Origin: Chloroflexota bacterium
Lineage (GTDB): Bacteria; Chloroflexota; UBA11872
NCBI GenBank assembly: GCA_026707585.1
Contig: JAPOWQ010000029.1
Span: 231,362-295,361 of the forward strand
DNA: 64,000 nucleotides
Direction: 5' to 3'
Below, in pieces: positions 27,836 through 36,661 of the stretch (position 1 is its first letter; each line of letters begins with the position of its first letter). The notes beneath the pieces were generated by a model. That model saw only the letters and a list, made by a program, of their open reading frames with translations, made no database searches and was not told the DNA's origin. The position numbers were made by a program, and so were the translations under genes.

Positions 27836-27859
27836 AAGAGTTTTTTGGAAAAAACTCTT
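27836..27859. promoter_or_regulatory. AT-rich perfect hairpin upstream of dapF
   Basis: AAGAGTTTTTT and AAAAAACTCTT are perfect inverted arms around GG. The AT-rich arms stand out in this GC-rich sequence. The site lies about 84 bases before the dapF start, so it could be a transcription terminator for upstream transcripts, an operator, or a repeat. The data do not decide. Confidence 0.5.
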
Positions 27860-27942
27860 ACGTGCGCGAAGCCCCCCACGCCCGCCCCGCCACCAAGTAC
27901 GCTGACACGGTCCCAGCCGAATCCCACCCGCACCCGCCCGAC

Positions 27943-28803
27943 ATGACCCTCCCCTTCACCAAGATGCACGGCGCCGGCAACGACTTCGTCCTCCTCGACG
28001 GCCGCCGCGACCTGCCCGCCGACCTCGGCCCCGTCGCCCGCGCCATCGGCGATCGCCACCTCGGCGTCGGCTTCGACCAACTCCTCGTCGTCCGCGACGG
28101 CGCATCCCACCCCTACCACATGGAAATCTGGAACTCCGACGGCTCCCTCGCCCAGATGTGCGGCAACGGCATCCGCTGCTTCGCCAAGTGGCTCTACGAC
28201 CACGGCGAACTCTCCTCCGGCCCCGTCACCGTCGAAACCGCCGGCGGCCCTCGCCCCCTCGAGGTTGCCGGCTACGTCAACGGCGCTTTCCAGGCCGCCG
28301 TCGGCATGGGCGTCCCCGACTTCCACCCACCCAACATCCCCATGCACGCCAACGGCCCCGGCAGCCGCACCACCCTCAACCCGAACGGCATGCAACTCAC
28401 CGTCACCGGCGTCTCCATGGGCAACCCCCACGCCGTCTCCTTCCAGGACTCCGTCGACGACTTCCCCCTCGAACACATCGGCCCCCTCGTCGAGCACGAC
28501 CCGGCCTTCCCCGAGCGAGTCAACTTCGAGATCGTCCAGATCCTCGCCCCCGGACACCTCAAGGTACGCGTCTGGGAACGCGGCGCGGGCATCACCCTGG
28601 CCTGCGGCACCGGCGCCTCGGCCTCGGTGGCCGTGGCCGTGCTCGAGGGCCGCATCGATCCCGGCGCGGTCGATCTGGACATGCCGGGCGGTAGGCTGCG
28701 GGTCGTTTGGGACGGTCCGGGCCACGAACTGATCCTGCGTGGACCGGCGGCCACCGTCTTCGAAGGCGCGTGGCCCACTAGCAACGCTGCGGAGGCCCTC
28801 TGA
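27943..28803 (+). CDS. dapF: diaminopimelate epimerase
   Basis: Converts LL-diaminopimelate to the meso form used for peptidoglycan and lysine. The 286-residue product begins with the family's usual FTKMHGAGNDFV; both catalytic cysteines are visible, in MCGNGIRC (near residue 74) and ACGTGASA (near residue 221). SMGNPHAV and ERGAG are also conserved. The frame is open for 140 codons upstream, but that part lies over intergenic repeats and has no similarity, so ATG 27943 is chosen. The dapL start follows 1 base after the stop, which fits one operon for the two consecutive steps. Confidence 0.95.
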   Translation: MTLPFTKMHGAGNDFVLLDGRRDLPADLGPVARAIGDRHLGVGFDQLLVVRDGASHPYHMEIWNSDGSLAQMCGNGIRCFAKWLYDHGELSSGPVTVETAGGPRPLEVAGYVNGAFQAAVGMGVPDFHPPNIPMHANGPGSRTTLNPNGMQLTVTGVSMGNPHAVSFQDSVDDFPLEHIGPLVEHDPAFPERVNFEIVQILAPGHLKVRVWERGAGITLACGTGASASVAVAVLEGRIDPGAVDLDMPGGRLRVVWDGPGHELILRGPAATVFEGAWPTSNAAEAL

Positions 28804-28804
28804 C

Positions 28805-29971
28805 GTGAGCATCCAGTTCGCCGACCGAATCTCCAACCTCCCGCCCTACCTCTTCGCGGAGCTCGACAAACTGCGCGACGCAAGGCGGGCCGAAGGCGTT
28901 GACGTCATCAGCCTCGGCATCGGCGACCCGGATCTCCCCACTCCCGATCCCATCCTAGATGCCCTGGACCGCGCCGCCCGCGACCCGGTCAATCACCGCT
29001 ACCCCGAGTACTACGGCCTCGACGAGCTCCGCGAGGCCATCGCCGCCTGGTACGCGCTCCGCTTCCAGGTCGACCTGGATCCCGCCACCGAAATCGTCCC
29101 CCTCATCGGCTCCAAGGAGGGCATCGCCCACCTGCCCCTGGCCCTCGTCAACCCCGGCGACACCGTCCTGATGACCGACCCCGGCTATCCCGTCTACGCC
29201 ATCGGCACCATGCTGGCCGGCGGCGTCTCCCACTCCCTCCCGCTCACCTCCGAGCGCGGTTGGATTCCCGACCTGAACGACGTGCCTGCCGACGCGCTCG
29301 CCAACGCCCGCTTGCTCTGGCTCTGCTACCCCGGCAACCCCACCGCCGCCGTGGCCCCCTTCGAGTTTTTCGAAGAAGCCGTCGACTTTGCCCGTACCAA
29401 CAACGTCGTCCTGGCCCAGGACGCCGCCTACTCCGAGGTCGTTTTCGACGGCTACCGCTGCCGCAGCATCCTCGAGATCCCCGAAGCCCGCGACGTCGCG
29501 GTTGAATTCCACTCTCTCTCGAAGACTTACAACATGACCGGCTGGCGGATCGGCTGGATGGCCGGCAACGCCGAGGTGGTCGAAGCCCTGGGCCGCGTCA
29601 AGACCAACGTCGACTCCGGCATCTTCCAGGCCGTCCAGCACGCTGGTATCGCGGCCCTGGATGTCGACCAGGACTGGATCGACGCTCGTAACGCTCACCT
29701 CCAGGACCGCCGCGACCGCGTCGTCAGCGCCCTGCGCAACGTGGGCGTGGCGCCGGAAGTCCCCAAGGCCAGCCTCTACCTCTGGAGCCCCACCCCCGGC
29801 GGTATGTCCTCCGTCGACTTCGCAACCCGCCTGATCGACGAAGTCGGCGTGATTGTCACGCCCGGCGTCGGCTTCGGGACCTACGGCGAGGGCCATTTCC
29901 GCATCTCGCTCACCACCCCCGACGACCGGCTCGACGAAGCGCTGGAGCGCATTGCCACTGTCAGCTTCTAA
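28805..29971 (+). CDS. dapL: LL-diaminopimelate aminotransferase
   Basis: A pyridoxal-phosphate class I/II aminotransferase of 388 residues that makes LL-diaminopimelate directly from tetrahydrodipicolinate, bypassing the acyl-DAP route. Visible are ISLGIGDPDLPTP, GSKEGIAHLPLAL, DPGYPVY, YPGNPTAA and the lysine that binds the cofactor in SLSKTYNMTGWRIGW; RISL near the end carries the carboxylate-binding arginine. Adjacency to dapF strengthens the assignment over other aspartate-type aminotransferases. The DapL route is known from plants, chlamydiae, cyanobacteria and Chloroflexota. Start is GTG 28805; the frame is open upstream inside dapF. Confidence 0.92.
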   Translation: MSIQFADRISNLPPYLFAELDKLRDARRAEGVDVISLGIGDPDLPTPDPILDALDRAARDPVNHRYPEYYGLDELREAIAAWYALRFQVDLDPATEIVPLIGSKEGIAHLPLALVNPGDTVLMTDPGYPVYAIGTMLAGGVSHSLPLTSERGWIPDLNDVPADALANARLLWLCYPGNPTAAVAPFEFFEEAVDFARTNNVVLAQDAAYSEVVFDGYRCRSILEIPEARDVAVEFHSLSKTYNMTGWRIGWMAGNAEVVEALGRVKTNVDSGIFQAVQHAGIAALDVDQDWIDARNAHLQDRRDRVVSALRNVGVAPEVPKASLYLWSPTPGGMSSVDFATRLIDEVGVIVTPGVGFGTYGEGHFRISLTTPDDRLDEALERIATVSF

Positions 29972-31283
29972 CGGCCGCCCGCTGACCGGGCCGTCCGATA
30001 CCGATGTCACCGGGCGGCTGCTCGATGCGCGCCCTGAACGCGCCTTCCTGGTCGGCCTCGAAGGCCTCCCCGAACTCGGCGACTGGCCCGCCGATGCGTC
30101 TCTCGACGAACTCGCCCAACTCGTCGAAACCGCCGGCGCCGATGTCGTCGCGCGCACCCTGCTACGCATCCGCCGACCCGTGGCCGCCACCCTCATGGGC
30201 AGTGGCCAACTCGAAGATGCCATTGCCCTCGCCCGCGCCCACGATGCCGACGTCCTGGTAATCGACGCCGACCTCAGGCCCCGCCAGCAGCGCAACCTGG
30301 AAAACGCCTTCAAGGGCAAGGTTCTCGACCGCACCGGCGTCATCCTCGATATCTTCGCCGCCCGCGCCCGCACCGTGGAAGGCCACCTCCAGGTCGAACG
30401 AGCCCAACTGGAATACCTCTTGCCCCGGCTGTCGGAGCTCTGGGTCCAGTTCTCGCGACAGCGCGGTGGCGTCGGACCATTCCGCGGCCCGGGCGAAACT
30501 CAGATCGAAACCGACCGCCGCCTCTATCGCGGCCGCATGGCCATGCTGGACAAGCGGCTGGATGCTGTACGCGCTCGCCGTGCCAGGGGCCGCGCCCGTC
30601 GGCGCGAGTCCGGATTCCTCACGGCGGCCCTGGTCGGCTACACCAACGCAGGCAAGAGCAGCCTCCTGAACGCCCTCACCGGCGCCGGCGTCCTCACCGA
30701 AGACCGACTCTTCGCCACGCTGGACCCCACCACCCGCAGCGTCGACCTGCCGGGCGGCGGCCCAATCCTGGTCACCGATACGGTCGGATTCATCCAGCGC
30801 CTGCCCACTCGTCTGGTCCAGGCCTTCCGCGGAACGCTCGAAGAGGCGCTTGAGGCCGACGTCCTGATCCACGTCGTCGACCTGGCCAACCCCGCCTTCG
30901 ACCGCCAGGTCGAGGTCGTCCACGACACGCTCCGCGAAATCGGGGCCGGCCGCCGTCCGATCGTCACGGCGCTCAACAAGGTCGATATGGCGCCAGCACC
31001 CGACCTTGCCGAGTACCCCAACGCCGTGGCCGTCTCGGCGACCACCGGCGAAGGAATCGACGGCCTTCTCCAGCGGCTGGCCGACATCCACAAGGTCAGC
31101 ACGGTCGAGATTGAGGTCGAAATCCCTTACGACGACAGCCGTCTTGTGGCCCTCTTCCACGAGCACGGAAACGTCCAGGACGAGTCCTTCGGCCAATCCG
31201 GAACCCGACTTCGTGGCGCCGTGCCGGCCGCCCTGGCCGGGCGCTTCGATTCCTACCGGGTTGAACCGGCGACCTCGCCATGA
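29952..31283 (+). CDS. hflX: GTPase HflX
   Basis: Ribosome-associated GTPase of about 443 residues. The N-terminal HflX domain shows GSGQLEDAIALA, DRTGVILDIFAARA, and the glycine-rich GGVGPFRGPGETQIETDRR. The GTPase domain has G1 GYTNAGKSS, G3 DTVGFIQRLP and G4 NKVD, followed by VSATTGEG. HflX splits stalled 70S ribosomes under stress. The start is uncertain: no ATG is in position, and TTG 29952, inside the end of dapL, is the first plausible one. Its stop overlaps the ATG of the next gene, so dapF, dapL, hflX and the ceramidase-like gene form one operon. Confidence 0.93.
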   Translation: MPLSASNGRPLTGPSDTDVTGRLLDARPERAFLVGLEGLPELGDWPADASLDELAQLVETAGADVVARTLLRIRRPVAATLMGSGQLEDAIALARAHDADVLVIDADLRPRQQRNLENAFKGKVLDRTGVILDIFAARARTVEGHLQVERAQLEYLLPRLSELWVQFSRQRGGVGPFRGPGETQIETDRRLYRGRMAMLDKRLDAVRARRARGRARRRESGFLTAALVGYTNAGKSSLLNALTGAGVLTEDRLFATLDPTTRSVDLPGGGPILVTDTVGFIQRLPTRLVQAFRGTLEEALEADVLIHVVDLANPAFDRQVEVVHDTLREIGAGRRPIVTALNKVDMAPAPDLAEYPNAVAVSATTGEGIDGLLQRLADIHKVSTVEIEVEIPYDDSRLVALFHEHGNVQDESFGQSGTRLRGAVPAALAGRFDSYRVEPATSP

Positions 31284-32596
31284 CCAGCCAGCTCCGGGTC
31301 GGATTCGCCCGCCGTGACATCACCCCACCGCCCGGCATCGACCTCAGCGGCTTCGGCTTCCGCTTCGGCGCCAGCCTTGGCTCTCTTGAACCGCTGGAGG
31401 TCGGCGTCCTCGCCGCCTCCGACGGCGATCGGACATTGCTGCTCTTCAGCTTCGACCTGATCGGTTTCACCACCGAGCACCTGGCCGACCTCCGCGCCAG
31501 TACGACGGCAGCCACCGGCGTGCCGGGTGCGAACCAGATGTGGACCTGCACCCACACCCACGGCGGTCCCGAAACCGGCGTTCTCCCGGGTATGGGCGAG
31601 AAGGATCCCGACTATCTGGACTCGGTCGAAGAAGCTGCCGTTGACGCCGCCGTCGACGCGCTGGACCGCATGGTCACGGCCGACCTGTGGTTGGCCCGCG
31701 GCGAGTCATACGTCGGCGCCAACCGACGCTCCGCCGCCTTCCGTCCCGGCGGACCCGAGGACGGCCACATCGACGACATCGACGCGGCCGTCGTCGTGGC
31801 CGAGTTTCGTGGGGCCGACGGTAGCCCCGTCGTCACCCTCGTGAACTACAGCTGCCACCCAACCGGCTCACGCGAAAGCGTCAGTACCTCCGACTACCCC
31901 GGCCACCTGCGACGCACCATCAGCGAGGTCACCGGCGCGCCCTGCCTGTATGTCAACGGAGCCGGCGGCGACGTCAATCAGCGCTTCGACGGCGCCGGCT
32001 ACCGCAGCGTCTCCAACGCCCGCCATCACGGCGTCGCCCTCGGCCGCACGGTCCTGCAACTCCGTTCGCAGCTGCGCCAGTCCTCCACGACGTGCGCGGG
32101 CAGTGCGGCTACGCCAGCCAACCTCCACTACGCCGAACCAGTCAGCCAGGCCGAAGCCCGCCGAATCCTCGCCGAAGGCCAGCGCACTCTGGAGTCCACA
32201 ACCGGAACCGCCCAACGCCTTCGCATCCAGTGGCACCAGGTCGACTTCGCCCGCCGCGTCCTCGACTGGCAGCCATCCGACGGCCCGGATCTCACCGTCG
32301 ACATCCAGGCCCTGCGAATCGGCGACCTCGCGCTCGTCGCCATCCCCTCGGAGTTCTTTTCCGAGGACGGCCGTGCCCTACGGACCCAGACTCCATCACC
32401 AGAACTGATGGTCGCCGGCTGGAGCAACGGCCTCGTTGGTTACACCCCCACCCGCCGCGCCACGGCCAGCGGTGGCTACGAAGTCGACGACGCCCACCGC
32501 TGGTACGGTCACCACGCACCCTGGCATCCCGTCAGCGGCGATAACCTGCGCGCGGCCGCGCTGAACTCGATAAGCCTGTTGTTCGGCGACAACTAG
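31280..32596 (+). CDS. neutral/alkaline ceramidase-like protein (N-terminal domain family)
   Basis: A 438-residue protein similar to the N-terminal catalytic domain of neutral ceramidases: RVGFARRDITPPPG at the start, TCTHTHGGPETG near residue 92 (zinc-binding histidines), NYSCHPTG near 190 and NGAGGDVNQRF near 220. Classical ceramidases are secreted and about 650 residues; this protein has no signal peptide and lacks the C-terminal domain. Such short relatives are common in bacteria and their substrates are unknown, so an amide hydrolase role is only inferred. ATG 31280 overlaps the hflX stop. Confidence 0.8.
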   Translation: MTSQLRVGFARRDITPPPGIDLSGFGFRFGASLGSLEPLEVGVLAASDGDRTLLLFSFDLIGFTTEHLADLRASTTAATGVPGANQMWTCTHTHGGPETGVLPGMGEKDPDYLDSVEEAAVDAAVDALDRMVTADLWLARGESYVGANRRSAAFRPGGPEDGHIDDIDAAVVVAEFRGADGSPVVTLVNYSCHPTGSRESVSTSDYPGHLRRTISEVTGAPCLYVNGAGGDVNQRFDGAGYRSVSNARHHGVALGRTVLQLRSQLRQSSTTCAGSAATPANLHYAEPVSQAEARRILAEGQRTLESTTGTAQRLRIQWHQVDFARRVLDWQPSDGPDLTVDIQALRIGDLALVAIPSEFFSEDGRALRTQTPSPELMVAGWSNGLVGYTPTRRATASGGYEVDDAHRWYGHHAPWHPVSGDNLRAAALNSISLLFGDN

Positions 32597-32949
32597 CCGC
32601 CGCTCAACGCCCGCCTCATCCACAAAACGACCAGGGCTGCCATACATCCCAGCACCCAGATTGCAATGGCCGGAACCACCCAAGGCCCGCTGACCACCGC
32701 TCCCCAAGCACTCAATACCACCACCCCAACAGCCACGCCAACGAGCGCCGTCAGCAGAAACGCCACCGAACGAAAGGCCCTCGTCTTCATCCAAGCGTGA
32801 CGCGCCGGACGCTCCGCGCCGCATAACCGGCACACCTGCCACCCCCGCGCGTTGGTTCGGTGACACGCCCGGCACAACCAGATCGCCCCGGGCGACACCC
32901 GGGCCGTCGCAGTCAGGCCGCTGACGTGGCGCTGAGGCTCGGTGGCCAT
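32593..32949 (-). CDS. small zinc-ribbon membrane protein
   Basis: A 118-residue protein with a cysteine-rich N-terminal half (CRACHRTN and CRLCG, four cysteines that fit a zinc ribbon) and two hydrophobic helices (about residues 60-82 and 88-110). No function is known. It starts 6 bases after the stop of the recombinase gene on the same strand. Its 3' end overlaps the end of the convergent ceramidase-like gene by 4 bases. Confidence 0.7.
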   Translation of the reverse strand: MATEPQRHVSGLTATARVSPGAIWLCRACHRTNARGWQVCRLCGAERPARHAWMKTRAFRSVAFLLTALVGVAVGVVVLSAWGAVVSGPWVVPAIAIWVLGCMAALVVLWMRRALSGG

Positions 32950-32955
32950 CGCGCC

Positions 32956-33963
32956 TTACCGTGACCCCGCCAGCGACCGGCCCTTACGTGCCGCCGCCGC
33001 GGCCTCTTCCACCGACGGGCTATATCGATCGAACGCCTCGCGCAACCTGGCGGTCTCGTAGTGGGCGTAGATGCGCTTGGTCGTATCCGGCGAGGCATGC
33101 CCCAGGATGTCCTGGACTTCGGAGAGATTCGCTCCCCGGTTCAGCAGCGACGTGGCTTTCAGATGCCGGAAGTCGTGTGTCGTGGCCGGCACGCCCACGG
33201 CCGCGGCATAGATTTTCACGATCTTCCAGATCGATTGCGGCGACAAACGCAGCCGCTCGCCCGCCCGCCCCGGGTTCTTCGGCTTTCCGTGGTGCCGAAT
33301 GAACAGCGGCGCATGCGCGTCGTGCCGTGCCTCCACGTAGGCGCGAATCGCCTCGCGCGTGTCATCGTCAAAGAACACCACCCGCTCGCGGTCGCCCTTC
33401 CCCGTGATCAGCGCCTGCTGCGCCCGCCCATCGTCCACGTCGCTGCGGTCCAGCCGAGCCGCCTCGCGCCGCCGCATGCCGGTGGTAAACAGCAGCAGCA
33501 GCAAGGCGCGGTCCCGGTAGACCCGGAGCCGGGAATCTTTGGAAGCTGAATCGGCAATCAGCCCCGGCAGTTCGTTCTTGACATAATCAACAATCAGCGC
33601 AAGCCCGTTCTCAACCCGCGGCGTCCGATACCCGGGCTTGTCGCGAACCGCACGCAATCGCTCGACCGCCCGTTCGAGTTCCACCCCATCCAATTCGCCG
33701 GAGCGCAGGCAATGCCTCAGAAAGGCGCGAACCGCCGCCAGGTACGTCGAGATCGTGGCTTGCCGCTCGCGTCCGAACTCGTCCACCAGCTCCAGGTAAA
33801 ACCCCTCGAGCACGCCGTCGTCCAACTCGTCCAGCGACGTCTCGGTACCCCGCCAGGCCACAAAGCGCCGCAACCCCGTCCCATAGGTCGCCCTGGTGCT
33901 CGGGGACTTGGCACGCATGGCGCCCAGAAAGTCCGCCGTTGCGGCTTGCAAGGTCTGGCTCAT
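32956..33963 (-). CDS. tyrosine recombinase (XerC/D-like integrase)
   Basis: A 335-residue protein with an N-terminal SAM-like core-binding domain (STRATYGTGLRRFVAW) and a catalytic domain. The active-site residues are visible: arginine in TTGMRRREAARL, lysine in GKGDRERVV, HDFRH, histidine in LGHASPDTT and tyrosine in RIYAHYE. It cuts and rejoins DNA. Length and sequence fit either a chromosomal Xer protein or an integrase of a small mobile element. The following zinc-ribbon gene and the gene-free region upstream give no phage or conjugation context. Confidence 0.9.
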   Translation of the reverse strand: MSQTLQAATADFLGAMRAKSPSTRATYGTGLRRFVAWRGTETSLDELDDGVLEGFYLELVDEFGRERQATISTYLAAVRAFLRHCLRSGELDGVELERAVERLRAVRDKPGYRTPRVENGLALIVDYVKNELPGLIADSASKDSRLRVYRDRALLLLLFTTGMRRREAARLDRSDVDDGRAQQALITGKGDRERVVFFDDDTREAIRAYVEARHDAHAPLFIRHHGKPKNPGRAGERLRLSPQSIWKIVKIYAAAVGVPATTHDFRHLKATSLLNRGANLSEVQDILGHASPDTTKRIYAHYETARLREAFDRYSPSVEEAAAAARKGRSLAGSR

Positions 33964-34360
33964 GGACTCCTACCTGGAATCACCTATGCACCATAGGTAC
34001 TCCCACGACACAGTGGGAACTTTGAATCTAGCGCGCCACGTCAACTCTGTCACGGGACTTTTCGAACCTGTACGACCGCTCGGTGCCTCGCGGCACTTCG
34101 CGAATTCGCTCGGAATTCAGGCTCGTCGGCCATGAGGAAGCCTCATACGACGCATGGACCATCTCGAGCGTGCAGGCAGGACAGGAGATTGGCGTGTGGA
34201 AGCCCCTTGGCCGATGGCTGGTCACGCAATCCTTACCGGGGTGCCGACGACTCGCCGTGTCCACGGCAGTTTGGAGAGCGCCGAAACACGCCGTGCACGT
34301 CAGCGCTCCTGAGGCTCGTCGCGAACTCCGCGCCCTGCGCCCCCCGGGCGCTTCAAGGTC

Positions 34361-34396
34361 CATTAGTAGAACTAATGAATATTAGTTCTACTAATG
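34361..34396. promoter_or_regulatory. double palindromic operator-like site
   Basis: CATTAGTAGAACTAAT (34361-34376) and ATTAGTTCTACTAATG (34381-34396) are perfect inverted copies around GAAT. Each arm is itself a palindrome, ATTAGT-3 bases-ACTAAT. Two identical dyads with centres 19 bases apart suggest binding of two regulator dimers, and the AT-rich sequence contrasts with the GC-rich surroundings. The regulator and target gene are not evident. A hairpin transcript is the alternative. Confidence 0.65.
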
Positions 34397-34775
34397 AGCT
34401 CAACGTCCAGCCACTCGGGGCGGCAACAAGCGCTGACCGACCGTGCGTCTTCCAGCCGTCGCGCTACCGGGTCCGGATCTCGACGCTGATCTGGAACTCG
34501 GCGCGAGCTCAGGCAGCACCCGGCGCTCCGCACAGGCGGTTACGTCATCGCGCCTCGGCGCCGCCGCCTGGATTGCAAGGAATGTCGCCGCCAACAGGCG
34601 GCGACGGCATCGGATGCTCTGGCGCGGATCAAGTCGGGGACGTGCCAACCGCCACCGCCAGCAACACACTCGGATTTGTGACTCCTCTCAGGGCCTTGGA
34701 CGCGGCTGCCCGGTCACACTCCGATGCCTCGCGCGTCCGCCGAAGGCGTGCCGAGCCTCCGGTCCTACGCCCTGT

Positions 34776-34788
34776 GCGTTATGTAAAG
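34776..34788. repeat. 13-bp direct repeat, left copy
   Basis: GCGTTATGTAAAG occurs here and again at 36662-36674, on either side of the DUF2089/DUF4097-like gene pair. Its last 12 bases are the reverse complement of the left end of the MITE-like element at 27303-27425 (CTTTACATAACG). Confidence 0.55.
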
Positions 34789-34881
34789 AACTGATTGGAA
34801 GAGTTATTCTGTTAGATGATACTTGAAGTAATGCGTCCACAATATTAATATCCGTAAGTCTGAATCAATAAAATCAATCCG

Positions 34882-35235
34882 ATGCCACATCAACTTCCCT
34901 CCGCCTGCCCGCTGTGTGCGCAACCTCCGGTCGTAACTCGTATCGAGTGTCCGTCCTGCGCCATCGCCATAGAGGGGCGCTTTGTGCCGGGTGGCCTGGC
35001 GGAGCTCGATGCGGACCAACTGGCCTTCGTTGAGATCTTTGTCCGTAACCGCGGCGTCATACGCGACGTGGAAGCCGAACTGGGCGTCTCCTATCCCACC
35101 GTCCGCGGACGGCTGGACGCCGTTGCCGAAGCCCTGGCTCGTCAGCGGTCAGGCGACCCGCAAGACCGCCGGCGCACCCTCGAAGCGCTCCGGCGCGGCG
35201 AGATCGACATCGATGAAGCGGCCCGTCATGTGTAG
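34882..35235 (+). CDS. DUF2089-family protein
   Basis: A 117-residue protein with an N-terminal cysteine cluster (CPLCAQPP and CPSCAIAIEG, a likely zinc ribbon) and a helix-turn-helix-like part, VIRDVEAELGVSYPTVRGRL, as in DUF2089 proteins, which are thought to be transcription regulators. The C-terminus LRRGEIDIDEAARHV resembles the C-terminus of the downstream protein. DUF2089 genes often precede genes for beta-helical DUF4097-like proteins, as here. No ribosome site is clear ahead of ATG 34882. Confidence 0.8.
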   Translation: MPHQLPSACPLCAQPPVVTRIECPSCAIAIEGRFVPGGLAELDADQLAFVEIFVRNRGVIRDVEAELGVSYPTVRGRLDAVAEALARQRSGDPQDRRRTLEALRRGEIDIDEAARHV

Positions 35236-35370
35236 TCCGGCAGGGCGGGGAACGAACGCGCCAAGGCCGCCCGCGCAAACGCAGGCTGAAGACATGCCGA
35301 ATGACCCCGCGCTCCTTCTCTCCCTTGAAAGCCGACCGAAGGCGGCGCTCGCCACGAGCGAGGAGTTCTG

Positions 35371-36603
35371 ATGGACAGCGTGCAGTTCGATGGAACCGGA
35401 ACAATCATTCTCAAGGGTGCGCGTGGGCCGCTTGAGGTTCGAGGCTCCGCATCCGCCTTCGGGGTCGTGGAAAGCCTCGGTGGGATTGGCATCGCCAGGC
35501 ACGACGAGGCCACGACGATAAGCCTGAGCGAAATGTCGACGGTCCAGGTTCCCGCTGGCGGACGCCTCGAAGTCGGCGATGTGAATGGGCCGCTGCGCCT
35601 GCTAGGAATCAAGCGCGACCTCCTGCTCGGCGCCGTCAACGGTCCGCTGCAGACGCGAGACGTGGCCGGTGATATTGACCTGACCGGACCGATCAACGGC
35701 CCGCTACGTGCCCAGGGAGCGCGAAAGCTCTCCGCCACCGGCGGCTCGCTGCTCCGCGGGGAAGTGAAGCTTGCCGACCTTGAGGAAGTGGACATCGCGC
35801 AGGTCAACGGCAATCTCGCCATCAGGCAAGTGTCGGGTGCTGTCCGGTTAGGCGAAGTGAATGGCCACACCCGCGCCGCCAACCTGACCGGGGGGTTCTG
35901 CGCCACGTCAGTCCAGGGAAATTTGGTGCTGCAGGGGAAACTCGGGGGTGACTCCGAGTGGGAGGCTCAGGTCGAAGGCCGGGTCAGGATCCGCCTCCAC
36001 CCCGAGTCCTCGGTCCGTGTGGACCTTGAGTCCAACAACCATCCCCCCTCGCTTGACCCTGAGTTTCAGATCGTCGAACGTTCCGACCGGCGCGTCGTCG
36101 CAACGCTGGGTTCAGGCCAGGGACACATGTGCATTCGCGCCGAGGGACCGGTCACCGCAAAGGTCAGCACGTCCTTTGACGCACACGAAGAGTTCGATGA
36201 CGCCTTTGCCAGGGCCGGCGTCGCCGTTGAGCGCGCAATGGCCGAGATGACCTCGGCTGTGGATGGCGCGTTCGACGAGGTTGGGGCTGAGCTGTCGGGA
36301 ATCGGTGCTGACCTCGATCTCGGCGATCTGGGTGAGCGCGTCTCGTCTCGGGTCAGACGCGAGGTCGATCGACACACGCGCCATGTCGCGCGGCGGATTC
36401 GTCGTGCCCGCCGCCAGAGTCATCGGCGCACCCGCCGGCATCCCGCTGCGGCTCGTCGCGCTCCAGCCCCGTCAGCCCAAATCACGCCAGACGAGCGCGA
36501 AGCCCGCGTGCGCGAAATCCTGCGCCGTGTCCAGGACGGATCGCTGGACGTGGACGAAGCCGACCGTCAATTGGGCGAACTGCCACTGCCGAAGCGGTCA
36601 TAG
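35371..36603 (+). CDS. DUF4097-like beta-helical protein with SHOCT-like tail
   Basis: A 410-residue protein. Residues 1 to about 260 form short repeats such as VGDVNGPLRLLG, GAVNGPLQTRDV and GPINGPLRAQG, a beta-helix pattern seen in DUF4097 proteins. The middle is alpha-helical, a basic stretch (RRIRRARRQSHRRTRR) follows, and the tail REILRRVQDGSLDVDEADRQLGE resembles the tail of the DUF2089 protein. No signal peptide. Similar pairs exist in Bacillus (YvlB-like) and are linked to envelope stress. The shared tail suggests both proteins meet the same partner. Confidence 0.75.
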   Translation: MDSVQFDGTGTIILKGARGPLEVRGSASAFGVVESLGGIGIARHDEATTISLSEMSTVQVPAGGRLEVGDVNGPLRLLGIKRDLLLGAVNGPLQTRDVAGDIDLTGPINGPLRAQGARKLSATGGSLLRGEVKLADLEEVDIAQVNGNLAIRQVSGAVRLGEVNGHTRAANLTGGFCATSVQGNLVLQGKLGGDSEWEAQVEGRVRIRLHPESSVRVDLESNNHPPSLDPEFQIVERSDRRVVATLGSGQGHMCIRAEGPVTAKVSTSFDAHEEFDDAFARAGVAVERAMAEMTSAVDGAFDEVGAELSGIGADLDLGDLGERVSSRVRREVDRHTRHVARRIRRARRQSHRRTRRHPAAARRAPAPSAQITPDEREARVREILRRVQDGSLDVDEADRQLGELPLPKRS

Positions 36604-36661
36604 CTTCATCCCCTGCCGCAGGCTCTTGCCACGCCATTGGACTCTCCGACTCAACATTGCA

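Larger units (their letters stand above)
33964..34881. other. gene-free stretch with palindromes and AT-rich end
   Basis: No gene is supported in 918 bases upstream of the recombinase. It holds the double palindrome at 34361-34396, a hairpin GTCGCCGCC-AACA-GGCGGCGAC at 34584-34605, and an AT-rich part from about 34790 to 34880 that is probably the promoter region of the DUF2089 gene. The only open frame of note (34132-34794) has no similarity or ribosome site. Confidence 0.6.

Noticed and set aside
27523-27942. N-terminal extension of DapF by 140 codons
   Set aside because: It covers intergenic palindromic repeats and lacks family similarity; the enzyme's normal start is ATG 27943.
34132-34794. 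A 220-codon plus-strand open frame
   Set aside because: No ribosome site, no similarity, and it spans the double palindrome and a hairpin; more likely non-coding.
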